Below are positions 7,364-18,200 of a stretch of 64,000 nt of DNA, in pieces; positions within the stretch are counted from its first letter, which is position 1, and every line of letters begins with the position of its first letter. The translations under genes were made by a program, and so were the position numbers. This DNA is from Muribaculaceae bacterium (GTDB lineage Bacteria; Bacteroidota; Bacteroidia; Bacteroidales; Muribaculaceae): contig JAFLTT010000003.1 in assembly GCA_022509165.1 (NCBI GenBank), forward strand, positions 28,919 to 92,918. Direction: 5' to 3'. The notes under the pieces were generated by a model that saw only the letters and a list, made by a program, of their open reading frames with translations, did not search any database and was not told the origin of the DNA.

Positions 7364-8848
7364 GTGGATACTTTCCTGATTAAAGCAACCCAACTCATCC
7401 TCGCTTTCGCGATTCTCGTTATAATTCATGAATTCGGACACTTCCTTTTTGCTCGCATTTTCGGGGTAAAGGTTGAAAAATTCTATATTTTCTTCAATCC
7501 GGGTACAGAACTCTTCAAATGGAAACCAAAAAAATATATTGGAGGGTTAGGCAAGAAAAAACATATCTCCGGGAATGTGGAAGATGAAGAAAATTCGGTT
7601 GAGTGTACTCCCACAACAGAGCAGCAGACTGTTGTCCCGGAATCAAAAAAGAAAAAATCATTTTGGGGTGACACCGAATATGGTATAGGATGGTTGCCTT
7701 TAGGAGGATATTGCAAGATATCGGGAATGATAGATGAGTCGATGGATACAGAGCAGATGAAGAAGGATCCTCAACCATGGGAATTTCGTTCAAAACCTGC
7801 CTGGCAAAGACTTCTGATTATGATAGCCGGAGTGCTTTTTAATTTCCTTCTTGCTATCCTGATTTATGCCGGTATCGTTTATGCAACTGGTGAAAAATAC
7901 GTACCCTTTGAAGATGCAAAATTAGGAATGGCTTATTCACCGGCAGCCCATAAGGTAGGTTTCCAAGATGGTGATGTGCCCCTCTATGCCGATGGAGAAA
8001 GGCTCGATAATCCTAATGAAGCCAGAATGAAGATTATTCAGTCATCCACTGTCACAGTTTTAAGAAACGGTAAGGACACTGTAAATATAAATATCCCGGA
8101 AAATTTCATCTTTGCTTTAGACCGTGAAGCAAAAAGCGGCGACACTCCTATCGCTCTGATGACTTATAGAATTCCTACCCGCATCACTCAGGTAATGCCG
8201 GGAGAAGGAGCTGCCAAAGCCGGTCTTGAAGTTGGCGATGAAATTATTGCGATTGATTCGGTGCCGGTACCTTCTCTCGATTCTTTCCTTGCCACTCTTC
8301 CGGGACACGAAAACGGCACAATCGACCTCACAGTTCTTAGAAAGAATAATGAGGCTACCGACACTCTGATCATACCTGTCACTCTTTCCGAATCATCTAA
8401 AATGGGAGTGGCTCTGGAAATTGACCCGGCAGCTTTTTATAATTCAAAGGATATAAAATATTCTCTTATTCAGTCTGTACCTAAAGGTATAAGCATGGGT
8501 ACCGAGCGGCTCTCCTCTTATGCCCAGAGCATGAAACTGGTGTTTACAAAAGAGGGTGCAAAGAGTGTAGGTGGATTCGGTTCGATAGGAGCTATTTTCC
8601 CCGAGAAGTGGGACTGGATTGCTTTCTGGAATATAGCGGCTTTTCTTTCTGTGGCCCTGGCCTTTATGAATATTCTTCCGATCCCTGCACTTGACGGGGG
8701 CCACGTGCTTTTCCTTTTGTACGAGGTTGTGACTCGCAGAAAACCATCAGAAAAATTCCTTGAATATGCTCAGATGGTGGGAATGAGCCTCCTTATTATC
8801 CTGCTTATTTATGCCAACGGTATGGATATCGTAAGGCTCTTCAAATAG
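7364..8848 (+). CDS. rseP: RIP metalloprotease RseP (site-2 protease)
   Basis: This 494-residue inner-membrane zinc protease cleaves substrates such as anti-sigma factors within the membrane. The HExxH site is HEFGH at residues 22-26 in the first membrane helix. Further membrane segments lie near 145-170 and at the C-terminus, with NILPIPALDGGHVLF, the conserved NxxPxPxLDGG motif. A PDZ-like domain spans about 270-350. A charged cytoplasmic insert around 65-105 (KKHISGNVEDEENS to KKKKSFWG) is longer than in E. coli RseP. Start is GTG. Confidence 0.95.
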   Translation: MDTFLIKATQLILAFAILVIIHEFGHFLFARIFGVKVEKFYIFFNPGTELFKWKPKKYIGGLGKKKHISGNVEDEENSVECTPTTEQQTVVPESKKKKSFWGDTEYGIGWLPLGGYCKISGMIDESMDTEQMKKDPQPWEFRSKPAWQRLLIMIAGVLFNFLLAILIYAGIVYATGEKYVPFEDAKLGMAYSPAAHKVGFQDGDVPLYADGERLDNPNEARMKIIQSSTVTVLRNGKDTVNINIPENFIFALDREAKSGDTPIALMTYRIPTRITQVMPGEGAAKAGLEVGDEIIAIDSVPVPSLDSFLATLPGHENGTIDLTVLRKNNEATDTLIIPVTLSESSKMGVALEIDPAAFYNSKDIKYSLIQSVPKGISMGTERLSSYAQSMKLVFTKEGAKSVGGFGSIGAIFPEKWDWIAFWNIAAFLSVALAFMNILPIPALDGGHVLFLLYEVVTRRKPSEKFLEYAQMVGMSLLIILLIYANGMDIVRLFK

Positions 8849-8873
8849 TTACGCCCATAAATTCGCTTTTATT

Positions 8874-10052
8874 ATGAAACAGATCATACTTAAGCCCGGT
8901 AAAGAAGAGTCTATCTTACGCCATCATCCATGGGTATTTTCCGGTGCTATTTCCTCTCTTCCCGAAGATTTGCAGGAAGGGGAAATGGTAGAAGTGATCT
9001 CTTCGAGGAGAAAAAAATTGGCCACCGGTCATTATCAGATCGGAAGTATAGCTGTACGTATTCTTGAATTTGGAGAAACTTCTATTCCTGAAAATTTCTA
9101 TTCTGAAAGACTTTTTTCGGCTTATCAACTTAGGAAAACACTCAATCTTATCAGGAAAGACAATAATTGCTACCGACTCATTCATGGAGAAGGGGATTTC
9201 CTTCCCGGGCTTGTAGTTGATATTTATGGTGACACAGCTGTATTGCAGGCTCATTCTCCAGGGATGCATTTCGACCGTTTTAAAATAGCCGATGCATTGG
9301 TCAATTTGCCTCAGGCCCATATCAGAAATGTCTATTATAAAAGCGACACCACTCTCCCGTTCAAAGCCAATTTAGGTGCAATCAACGATTATATAATCGG
9401 GAAATATGATGGTTGTCTGGCCATTGAAAACGGTTTGAGTTTCAATATCGACTGGCTTAAGGGTCAGAAGACCGGTTTCTTTATTGATCAAAGGGAAAAC
9501 CGGATGCTTCTTGAGAAATTTTCTTACGGACGTAATGTGCTCAACATGTTCTGCTACACGGGAGGTTTCTCAGTATATGCAATGAGAGGGGGAGCCGCTA
9601 AAGTGATTTCTGTAGACTCATCTTCAAAAGCCATTGAACTTACCGAAGCTAATGTTAATTTAAATTTCCCTTCCGACAACCGACACACTGCAGTGGCTGA
9701 AGATGCTTTCAAATTTTTAGACGGTATAAAAAAAGATGAATATGATCTAATTATCCTGGATCCACCGGCATTTGCCAAACATCGAAGTGCCTTAAAAAAT
9801 GGATTGATCGGGTACCGTAAACTTAATCTTAAGGCCTTTGAAAAGATACGCAAAGGTGGTGTAATTTTTACTTTCTCCTGTTCTCAGGTTGTCACCAAAG
9901 AAATGTTTCGTCTTGCAGTATTCACGGCCGCTTCTCAATCCGGAAGGAAAGTAAGAATACTTCATCAACTCACCCAACCGGCCGACCATCCTGTAGATAT
10001 CTCTCATCCCGAAGGAGAATATCTCAAAGGATTAGTGCTTTATGTAGAATGA
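8874..10052 (+). CDS. Class I SAM-dependent rRNA methyltransferase (RlmI-type)
   Basis: The 392-residue protein has an N-terminal PUA-like domain (LKPGKEESILRHHPWVFSGAI), an EEHEE-like linker and a C-terminal Rossmann methyltransferase. Motifs are RMLLEKFSYGRNVLNMFCYTGGFSVYA (SAM binding), ILDPPAFAKH (catalytic DPPxF) and FSCSQVVTKEMF. This is the RlmI/YccW family that makes 5-methylcytosine in 23S rRNA; the exact target base is inferred. It starts 25 bp after rseP and is probably cotranscribed. Confidence 0.92.
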   Translation: MKQIILKPGKEESILRHHPWVFSGAISSLPEDLQEGEMVEVISSRRKKLATGHYQIGSIAVRILEFGETSIPENFYSERLFSAYQLRKTLNLIRKDNNCYRLIHGEGDFLPGLVVDIYGDTAVLQAHSPGMHFDRFKIADALVNLPQAHIRNVYYKSDTTLPFKANLGAINDYIIGKYDGCLAIENGLSFNIDWLKGQKTGFFIDQRENRMLLEKFSYGRNVLNMFCYTGGFSVYAMRGGAAKVISVDSSSKAIELTEANVNLNFPSDNRHTAVAEDAFKFLDGIKKDEYDLIILDPPAFAKHRSALKNGLIGYRKLNLKAFEKIRKGGVIFTFSCSQVVTKEMFRLAVFTAASQSGRKVRILHQLTQPADHPVDISHPEGEYLKGLVLYVE

Positions 10053-10143
10053 TTCCCTCTGAGGATTTTACTTTGTTTAAAAATAATCTTTATTTTAAAT
10101 TTCATAAAGCTCCTTTCATCATATTATTGTTTAATTTAACCTT

Positions 10144-12168
10144 ATGAAATATTTTGCTTCCATCATGTTACTTACAGCAGCCTCTCTCCAAGCTTCTGCC
10201 GTTGTAGATAAAAACTTTGATTACCATGTCGACCGTTTTGCAGATATCGAAGTACTAAGGTATGAGGTGCCTGAATTCGACCGTCTCACACCCCAGCAGC
10301 GAATTATGGTTTATTATCTTTCACAAGCTGCTCAGGCCGGACGTGACATAATTTGGGATCAGAATGGCAAATACAATCTACAGATACGCAAACTTCTCGA
10401 AAACATCTACACAAATTATTCTGGCGACAAAAATTCAAAAGACTATAAGGCTTTTGAAAAATATTTGAAGCAAGTGTGGTTTGGCAATGGAATCCATCAT
10501 CACTATTCCACCGACAAATTTGTACCGGAATTTTCTATAGAATTCTTCAACACCCAAGTTGCTGCATTACCGGATACAATGTTACCTTTAAATGAGGGTG
10601 AAACAAGAGAAGAACTTGTAGCGACCCTTACACCGGTAATTTTCGACCCCACTGTGATGCCTAAGAGAGTTTTCCAGGATGGCTCGGCGGATGTTGTTTT
10701 AAATTCTGCTTCCAACCTTTATGGGGATGGAGTCACTCAGGAAGAAGTTGAAGCCTATTATAATGCAATCAAAGTTCCGAATGATCCCGAACCGATTTCT
10801 TACGGACTCAACTCGAGAATCGTTAAGGAAGATGGTAAAATCAAAGAAGAGGTTTATCATCTCAATGGTCTTTACGGTCCTGCTATCTCCAAGATTATCT
10901 ATTGGCTCGACATGGCTAAAAGTTTAGCTGAGAATGATGCTCAGAAAGCTTATATAACCAAGCTTATAGATTTCTATATTACCGGAGATCTAAAACTGTT
11001 TGATGAATATTCCATCCTCTGGGCGGAAGAAACAGAAGGTGATGTGGATTTTGTTAATGGTTTTATTGAAAGTTATGGCGACCCGCTCGGAATGACCGGA
11101 TCATGGGAATCCTATGTTAACTTCAAGAATCAGGCCAGCACAAAAAGAACTGAGACCATTGCAAGCAATGCTCAATGGTTTGAAGATAATTCCCCGGTTG
11201 ATTCAAGATTTAAAAAAGATAAAGTAAAGGGTGTGTCGGCCAAAGTGATCAATGCTGCGATGCTTGCCGGTGATGCTTTCCCCTCAACCGCTATCGGAAT
11301 CAACCTTCCTAACGCCAACTGGATCAGAGCTGCCCATGGCTCTAAGTCGGTAACACTGGAAAATATCACGGAAGCTTATGACATGGCTTCTCATGGCAAC
11401 GGTTTTAATGAAGAGTTCGTGATTGATAATGCGACTTCCAAATTGATGGACGATTACCTTTACATCACCGATATGCTTCACACAGACCTCCATGAATGTC
11501 TGGGTCATGCCTCCGGTCAACTTCTTCCCGGAGTAGATCCTGATGCACTGAAGGAAAACGGATCTGCTTTGGAAGAGGCTCGTGCCGACCTTTTTGCTCT
11601 GTATTATCTGCCGGATCAAAAACTTATAGAACTTGGCATTCTTGATAATCCCGAAGCCTATAAGGCCGAATATTATAAATATATGCTCAATGGCCTTATG
11701 ACTCAGCTTAATCGTATCGAACCCGGTAAAGATATAGAAGAGGCTCACATGAGAAACCGTCAACTTATCGCAGCCTGGATTCTTGATAAGGGAAAGAAAG
11801 ATAAAGTGGTGGAACTTGTGAAGAAAAACGGTAAAACTTACGTTAAGATCAACGACTACAAGAAAATGCGTGACCTCATCGGCCAACTGCTTGCCGAGAT
11901 TCAAAGAATAAAAAGTGAGGGAGATTATCAGGCAGGGGTGGATCTTATCAATAAGTATGCTGTAAAGGTTGACCCAAAACTGCACAAAGAGGTCCTCGAC
12001 CGTTTTGCCACTCTTGACATCCCTCCATATCGAGGCTTTATTAATCCGATTCTTCAACCTGTATATGGCGATACCGGAGAGATCATAGATGTCACTCTGG
12101 TTTATGACGAAGATTATCCGCAACAGATGTTACGTCTCAGCAACGATTTTAAAACCCTGGGATATTGA
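10144..12168 (+). CDS. Dipeptidyl peptidase III (M49 metallopeptidase)
   Basis: This 674-residue protein has a signal-peptide-like N-terminus (MKYFASIMLLTAASLQASA), suggesting periplasmic or surface location. The zinc site is HECLGH at residues 450-455, the M49 HExxGH signature, with the third ligand in LEEARAD near residue 478. The enzyme family releases dipeptides from N-termini of oligopeptides, fitting an asaccharolytic nitrogen diet. Length is near known Bacteroides M49 proteins. The stop TGA overlaps the TTG start of the ABC gene. Confidence 0.92.
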   Translation: MKYFASIMLLTAASLQASAVVDKNFDYHVDRFADIEVLRYEVPEFDRLTPQQRIMVYYLSQAAQAGRDIIWDQNGKYNLQIRKLLENIYTNYSGDKNSKDYKAFEKYLKQVWFGNGIHHHYSTDKFVPEFSIEFFNTQVAALPDTMLPLNEGETREELVATLTPVIFDPTVMPKRVFQDGSADVVLNSASNLYGDGVTQEEVEAYYNAIKVPNDPEPISYGLNSRIVKEDGKIKEEVYHLNGLYGPAISKIIYWLDMAKSLAENDAQKAYITKLIDFYITGDLKLFDEYSILWAEETEGDVDFVNGFIESYGDPLGMTGSWESYVNFKNQASTKRTETIASNAQWFEDNSPVDSRFKKDKVKGVSAKVINAAMLAGDAFPSTAIGINLPNANWIRAAHGSKSVTLENITEAYDMASHGNGFNEEFVIDNATSKLMDDYLYITDMLHTDLHECLGHASGQLLPGVDPDALKENGSALEEARADLFALYYLPDQKLIELGILDNPEAYKAEYYKYMLNGLMTQLNRIEPGKDIEEAHMRNRQLIAAWILDKGKKDKVVELVKKNGKTYVKINDYKKMRDLIGQLLAEIQRIKSEGDYQAGVDLINKYAVKVDPKLHKEVLDRFATLDIPPYRGFINPILQPVYGDTGEIIDVTLVYDEDYPQQMLRLSNDFKTLGY

Positions 12169-12824
12169 GAGAGATAACTCTATTACATCTCCTCCCCAAT
12201 GTTTTTAAAGGTATGGAGGATACATCCCAAATCCGGGAATCCCGGATTTGGGATGCTCCTCCTTTCACATTTAAAAAGGGGTGCAGGATTTGTATTCATG
12301 CAGAATCGGGGGGAGGAAAATCATCTCTTTTAAGTTTCATCTACGGCCAGCGTCACGATTATTCAGGTGAAATACTATTTGATAATCAAAATATCCGATC
12401 ACTCTCCATTAAAAATTGGTGTGAGATTCGTCGTCACAACATTGCCCTTTTGCCACAGGAAATGAGACTTTTCCCGGAATTAACTGTATGGGAAAATATA
12501 TCACTGAAAAATAATCTGACTCATTATAGATCAGAAAAAGAATTACTGGAGTTTCTTTCTGTTCTTGGCATTCAAGAGAAAAAAAATACTCCTGTAAATA
12601 AATTGAGTATCGGGCAGCAGCAACGGGTAGCTATAATAAGGACCCTTTGTCAGCCTTTTGATTTTATTTTCCTGGATGAACCGGTAAGTCATCTTGATGA
12701 ACCAAACAATAAGATAGTAGCAGAATTGGTTGAGGAGGAAGCAGGTAAATTGCAGGCAGGTATTATAACCACATCGGTCGGCAACCATCTCCTTCTTTCT
12801 CATCCTGAATTCGTGCAATTATGA
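12165..12824 (+). CDS. ABC transporter ATP-binding protein
   Basis: The 219-residue ATPase has Walker A SGGGKSS (residues 48-54), Q-loop LLPQEM (Q98), signature LSIGQQQRVA (147-156) and Walker B FIFLDEP (167-173). The Walker A sequence is shorter in Gly/Ser than the usual GxSGSGKST but keeps the K and S. It resembles LolD/MacB/FtsE ATPases. Start is TTG (TTGA overlap with the peptidase stop); an internal ATG at codon 17 is an alternative. It overlaps the downstream permease by 4 bp and probably pairs with it. Confidence 0.88.
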   Translation: MREITLLHLLPNVFKGMEDTSQIRESRIWDAPPFTFKKGCRICIHAESGGGKSSLLSFIYGQRHDYSGEILFDNQNIRSLSIKNWCEIRRHNIALLPQEMRLFPELTVWENISLKNNLTHYRSEKELLEFLSVLGIQEKKNTPVNKLSIGQQQRVAIIRTLCQPFDFIFLDEPVSHLDEPNNKIVAELVEEEAGKLQAGIITTSVGNHLLLSHPEFVQL

Positions 12825-14017
12825 AGAGAGAAAAGAGAATCGGAATATCCACCCTCCTTAAAAAGAATATATCTAAAGGCCAATTGATTGGGTTTTCAGT
12901 AGCCAACCTCATTGGTCTTACTGTAATTCTTTGCGGTATTCTTTTTTATTCCGATAGTCATCACAGGAAGGCTACTGATGATAAATTCTTTTCCGACGAC
13001 TACATTGTGGTTTCTAAAGAGGTGAAAGGGATTAATCTTGACCCTGTTGCCTTTAATGAAAGTGAAATAGCCGACCTTGCCTCTCAACCTTGGGTAAAGA
13101 AATTAGGAAAATTTACCTCGGCTGATTTCCGTGTCAATGCATCAATTGAAATGGGGGGAAGAGGAATGTCTACATATCTCTTCTTTGAATCTGTGCCCGA
13201 TGAATTCTTCGATTCCGCTCCGGCTGAGTGGAAGTTTGACCCGGATAAAAGGTTTGTGCCGGTCGTTCTTAATAAAGATTACCTTGCCCTTTACAACTTC
13301 GGATTTGCCATACCACGGGGAATGCCTCAATTAAGTGAGGAGATGATAGGTTCAGTTCCATTGAAAATATTGATAACCGGAGACAATGGACGTTCGGAAG
13401 TGTTTAATGCGGCTGTGGTAGGTTTCTCGTCTCGCCTTAATACAATTGCCGTGCCTCAGGATTTTATGGATTGGGCAAATCAAAGATTTTCCAGGCAACA
13501 AGACAAGGATGTTTCAAGATTGATTCTAAAGATTGACCGTTTAAATTCCACTGATTGGGAGAAATATCTTAGAGACCATGGCATGGAACTTGCCGGTGAT
13601 AAGGAGGGTGACTCGAAAGTATCTCAATTTATGGGATTGGTATCCGGAGTGGTGGCGGCTACAGGTTTTGTAATTTCAGTACTTGCATTATTTATCCTGA
13701 TTCTTAGCATCTTCCTTTTGATTCAAAAAAGCCGCCCTATGCTCAGAAATCTTATTTTGTTAGGGTATTCTCCCTCTGAGGTCATCAAATTCTATGCAGT
13801 TACCATTTTAATTATTAATATAGTTGTCACTCTTTTAGCAGTAGGATTTACATTTATCTGTCGTTTGATTTGGCACGATTCTTTGATTTCTTTAGGATTA
13901 GGAAATGGGAATGTGCTCTTTACCTTAGGAGCAGCCCTTCTTTATCTTTTACTTCTTTCCTTAATAAACATAACTGTAATACGCCGACACGTCTATCGTA
14001 TTTGGCAGTCTGATTAA
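12821..14017 (+). CDS. FtsX/MacB-like ABC transporter permease
   Basis: This 398-residue membrane protein has one N-terminal helix (about residues 20-43), a periplasmic domain of about 230 residues and three C-terminal helices (about 275-305, 325-350 and 365-385), the topology of FtsX/LolE/MacB permeases. The C-terminal segment carries the family's LILLGYSPSEVIKFY coupling region. With the upstream ATPase it forms a mechanotransmission-type complex; the substrate is unknown. No periplasmic adaptor is encoded nearby. Confidence 0.85.
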   Translation: MKREKRIGISTLLKKNISKGQLIGFSVANLIGLTVILCGILFYSDSHHRKATDDKFFSDDYIVVSKEVKGINLDPVAFNESEIADLASQPWVKKLGKFTSADFRVNASIEMGGRGMSTYLFFESVPDEFFDSAPAEWKFDPDKRFVPVVLNKDYLALYNFGFAIPRGMPQLSEEMIGSVPLKILITGDNGRSEVFNAAVVGFSSRLNTIAVPQDFMDWANQRFSRQQDKDVSRLILKIDRLNSTDWEKYLRDHGMELAGDKEGDSKVSQFMGLVSGVVAATGFVISVLALFILILSIFLLIQKSRPMLRNLILLGYSPSEVIKFYAVTILIINIVVTLLAVGFTFICRLIWHDSLISLGLGNGNVLFTLGAALLYLLLLSLINITVIRRHVYRIWQSD

Positions 14018-14023
14018 AAATAA

Positions 14024-14053
14024 GGTGAGTCAAAATTTACATTTTGACTCACC
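14024..14053 (-). terminator. Intrinsic terminator between converging genes
   Basis: A perfect 13-bp inverted repeat (GGTGAGTCAAAAT and its complement) surrounds a 4-nt loop. On the minus strand it is followed by TTATTTTTAA, so it mainly ends the GH53 transcript; on the plus strand no T run follows. Confidence 0.75.
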
Positions 14054-14063
14054 CCATTCCAGA

Positions 14064-15095
14064 TTATTTTTTCAACTTCTCTGAAGCCTCTTTAAAGGCA
14101 TTCATGATCTTGGTAGGCATAAAGCTTTCATAGGCTCCTAAGGAATATCCCCCTCCCTCTGGAGTATGGATAGAGGTGGGTTCCCAATAAAACACCCCCG
14201 GGCAATTCCCATCTGTATCGTTCATAGCAGCATTTATAAGTCTCGAAAGGAAATCATATCCCTCCTCAGGTAACCATACAGCCACTCCTGTCTCTACAAT
14301 ATACACCTTGCAGTCAAACTCTTTTGAGAGATAATTGATATTGTCTATTATATCTGTCACAGCTTCCTTGGTAGTCTGGTCTCTTTTGCTCCAGTATGGA
14401 TAAACACTCATACCAATGGCATCAAATTTTCCTCCCATTCTCCTCATGGCATTAAACACATATTCATAAAGAAAACGGTTGTATCCGTCATCAAGATGGG
14501 TTATCACCACAGCATCGGGGAATACGCTCTTAACTGCATCATAGCCGGCATTTGAAAGTTCCACATAAGCTTCCATATGATCCGGAATTCTGGCCATAGG
14601 CCAGACCATTCCATTGGTGGTTTCATTTCCCACCTGCACCCATTTCACATTGATTCCATTATCTTTCAGAAGTTGCAATGTGCCCGCAGTATGTTCTGCA
14701 AGTTTACCTTTCACCACTTCCAGCGGTAAGTCAAGCCATTCCTTCGGGCTATTGTTATGGCCGGGATCAGCCCAGGTATCGCTATAATGGAAGTCAATCA
14801 TGATCTCCATCCCTTGGTTTTGTGCCCTTCTTGCCATTTCAAGTACATGGCGGGGAGTGTTGAATCCATTTTCACTGTTCACCCATACCTTAAGTCTGAT
14901 AGCATTCAATCCGAATTCTTTCATAAGGGCTGTATTCTCCATGGGTTGCTTGTCGGTGGTATAATTCACCACTCCGATTGCCTCCTGTTCCGGAGTGCCG
15001 CTTATATCGGCACCGAGCCAGAAAACTTCTGCTTCTTGTGCATGTATAGGCAACAAACCTAAAACTGCTAAACATGCAAGTAATTGTTTTTTCAT
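14064..15095 (-). CDS. GH53 endo-beta-1,4-galactanase, secreted
   Basis: The 343-residue protein has a signal peptide (MKKQLLACLAVLGLLPIHAQ) and a GH53 catalytic barrel: WLGADISGTPEQE, AIRLKVWVNSENG, DFHYSDTWADPGHN, acid/base E158 in QVGNETTNGMVWP and nucleophile E268 in YIVETG. The family cleaves beta-1,4-galactan of pectin or arabinogalactan. It stands alone with its own promoter and terminator, divergent from the amylase. It lacks the C-terminal tail present on the second GH53 of this window. Confidence 0.93.
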   Translation of the reverse strand: MKKQLLACLAVLGLLPIHAQEAEVFWLGADISGTPEQEAIGVVNYTTDKQPMENTALMKEFGLNAIRLKVWVNSENGFNTPRHVLEMARRAQNQGMEIMIDFHYSDTWADPGHNNSPKEWLDLPLEVVKGKLAEHTAGTLQLLKDNGINVKWVQVGNETTNGMVWPMARIPDHMEAYVELSNAGYDAVKSVFPDAVVITHLDDGYNRFLYEYVFNAMRRMGGKFDAIGMSVYPYWSKRDQTTKEAVTDIIDNINYLSKEFDCKVYIVETGVAVWLPEEGYDFLSRLINAAMNDTDGNCPGVFYWEPTSIHTPEGGGYSLGAYESFMPTKIMNAFKEASEKLKK

Positions 15096-15147
15096 AATGC
15101 TGTTTATTGATAAGTATAAATGAATTTTTTCTATCCTAATTCATTCT

Positions 15148-15155
15148 CAAAGATA
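15148..15155 (-). promoter_or_regulatory. Predicted -7 box of the GH53 gene
   Basis: Minus-strand TATCTTTG matches TAnnTTTG and lies 53 bp from the GH53 ATG. It is divergent from the amylase promoter 40 bp away. Confidence 0.55.
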
Positions 15156-15192
15156 TAAAAATTTCTTATTTCCCTATATCCTATTATTTTAT

Positions 15193-15200
15193 TAATTTTG
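15193..15200 (+). promoter_or_regulatory. Predicted -7 box of the amylase gene
   Basis: TAATTTTG matches TAnnTTTG and lies 23 bp before the amylase ATG, giving a leader of about 17-20 nt. Confidence 0.55.
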
Positions 15201-15223
15201 CATGTTACCTTAAAATACACATC

Positions 15224-18200
15224 ATGAAACTTTTAATCAAAACTATTTTTGCGTTCCTACTGTCTCTCCCGGTAGCCACAGCAATGGGCCATGTGGGATG
15301 GCCCGCTAACTACGATGGAGTAATGCTCCAGGGTTTCTATTGGGATTCTTACAAAGGTTCCAATACTACCAAATGGACAGATTTGACAAAACAGGCCGAT
15401 GAACTTTCGGAGTTTTTCGACCTGATTTGGGTCCCCAACAGTGGGAAAGCCACTGGAGAAAATGGAGGAGGAAATGGTTATATGCCAATCTATTGGTTCT
15501 CTAACCATAATTGTGCTTTTGGCACTGAGGCTGAATTAAAGACAATGATCAGCACTTTTAAGGCAAAAGGTGTAGGATTCATTGAAGATGTTGTAGTGAA
15601 TCACCGTGCTGGAGCTACCAATTGGTATAATTTCCCCAAAGAAACTTGGAACGGAAAGACATATGAACTTACAAATGGAGCTATTTGTTCCACGGATGAA
15701 ATGTGGAAGGAAGGTGGTCAAGGTTGTCCATATACCAGAGGTAATGCAGATACCGGAGAAGACTTCAATGGTGCTCGTGATTTAGACCATACTAACGCTA
15801 CTGTGCAAAGTCATATCAAAGACTATTGTAAATTCCTTCTTGATGATTTGGGTTATGTGGGTTTCCGTCTTGACATGGTGAAAGGTTACGGAGGTCAATA
15901 CACCAAAATCTACAATGAATACAGCAAACCAAAATTCAGTGTAGGTGAATACTGGGATGGCAACTATGATGCTGTAGCTGCTTGGATTGAAGCAACCGGG
16001 AAGTCTTCTGCTGCTTTCGATTTCCCAGGAAAATATCAGCTTAATAAAGCAATGAATGATAACCATGAGAATCTGACTGAACTGGTGTGGAAAGCCAACG
16101 GAACTACTGATCAACCTGCCGGTATGATCCACTTTGGTTATCCTCAATTCGCGGTAACTTTCGTTGATAATCATGATACTTACCGTGATGGTAGCAAATT
16201 CACAGGAAATGTTTTAGCTGCTAATGCCTTTATCCTCTGTTCACCGGGAACGCCATGTGTTTTCTGGCCTCACTGGTCTCAATATAAGGAACAAATCCAG
16301 GCCATGATTAAGGCCCGTAAAGAGGCCGGCATACACAATATGTCAGCTGTGAAAGTTCTTAAGAGTGCCGGTAACATTTACATGGCAGAAGTGACAGGTA
16401 CTAAAGGTAAACTCGTAGTGAAACTTGGTTCAGAAGACGGTTCGGCTCCTGGTGGTTCTTATCGTCTTGCGACATCAGGTAATGGTTATGCTATATGGAT
16501 TACGAATTCAGGTGGAACAGGCGAAGTTTCTAAGGAAGCTTTCACAATCTATTTCGACAACACTAACAGCAAATGGGCTACTCCTTATGTTCACTACTGG
16601 GGCGCTTCTGAAAGCACCTATCCCGGTGTGGCAATGTCTAAGGTTAACGGAAATGTTTGGAGCTATACAGTTCCTGCAGGTACCATAGGTATTCTTTTCA
16701 ACGCAGGCGATGGTGACGCCACTAAGACCGTGGATATGAATCCTCAACCAAACCATCTTTATACAACTTCAGGCGACCAAGGAGTTTACAGTGGTTCCGG
16801 TGGCAACCAAGGTGGTGGTAACAACCAAGGCGGAAATACAGGAAGCAATTTTGTTATCTACTATAACAATAGCACCAGCAAATGGGCTACTCCTTATGTT
16901 CACTACTGGGGTGGCACGGCAAGTACTTATCCCGGTGTGGCTATGAACAGTGTTGGTAACGATGTTTGGAGCTACACAGTTCCGGCTGGTACTACAGGTA
17001 TTCTTTTCAATGCAGGTGATGGTGACGCCACCAAGACTTCGGATTTTGTGGCCCAACCGAATCATATTTACACTCAATCAGGCGACCAAGGTGTATACGG
17101 TGGTGCCGGTGGTAATCAAGGCGGCGGTAACCAGGGTGGTGGAAACGCTCCTGCTACTTTGTATCTGATTGGTAATATGCCTGCTCCTGCCGGATGGGGC
17201 GAGACTCCTGGAACAGGCCTCCTCATGACTAAGAACGGTGACGTATTCACTGCAACAAATGTCAACCTTGCCGGTATGACAGATATTGACCCTGCTTACT
17301 TCCGTTTCTCTGCCACTATTTCTGACAATTGGGACGACCTTTCAGAACAATACGGTCCTATAGATGGCAATGTGGATATCGTGCTGGGACAACCGGTAGA
17401 TTTTGCTGGACAGCCTGGAGACAATAGCTATGTGGTCCCAACCGGATTCTATGACATAACTGTGGACTTCTCCTCTAAGAAGGTAACTGTGACCAGTAAC
17501 GGTCAAGGTGGCGGTAATCAAGGCGGTGGTGACGACAACCAAGGCGGTGGAAACGCTCCTGCTACTTTGTATCTGATTGGTAATATGCCTGCTCCTGCCG
17601 GATGGGGCGAGACTCCTGGAACAGGCCTCCTCATGACTAAGAACGGTGACGTATTCACTGCAACAAATGTCAACCTTGCCGGTATGACAGATATTGACCC
17701 TGCTTACTTCCGTTTCTCTGCCACTATTTCTGACAATTGGGACGACCTTTCAGAACAATACGGTCCTATAGATGGCAATGTGGATATCGTGCTGGGACAA
17801 CCGGTAGATTTTGCTGGACAGCCTGGAGACAATAGCTATGTGGTCCCAACCGGATTCTATGACATAACTGTGGACTTCTCCTCTAAGAAGGTAACTGTGA
17901 CCAGTAACGGTCAAGGTGGCGGTAATCAAGGCGGTGGTGACGACAACCAAGGCGGTGGAAACGCTCCTGCTACTTTGTATCTGATTGGTAATATGCCTGC
18001 TCCTGCCGGATGGGGCGAGACTCCTGGAACAGGCCTCCTCATGACTAAGAACGGTGACGTATTCACTGCAACAAATGTCAACCTTGCCGGTATGACAGAT
18101 ATTGACCCTGCTTACTTCCGTTTCTCTGCCACTATTTCTGACAATTGGGACGACCTTTCAGAACAATACGGTCCTATAGATGGCAATGTGGATATCGTGC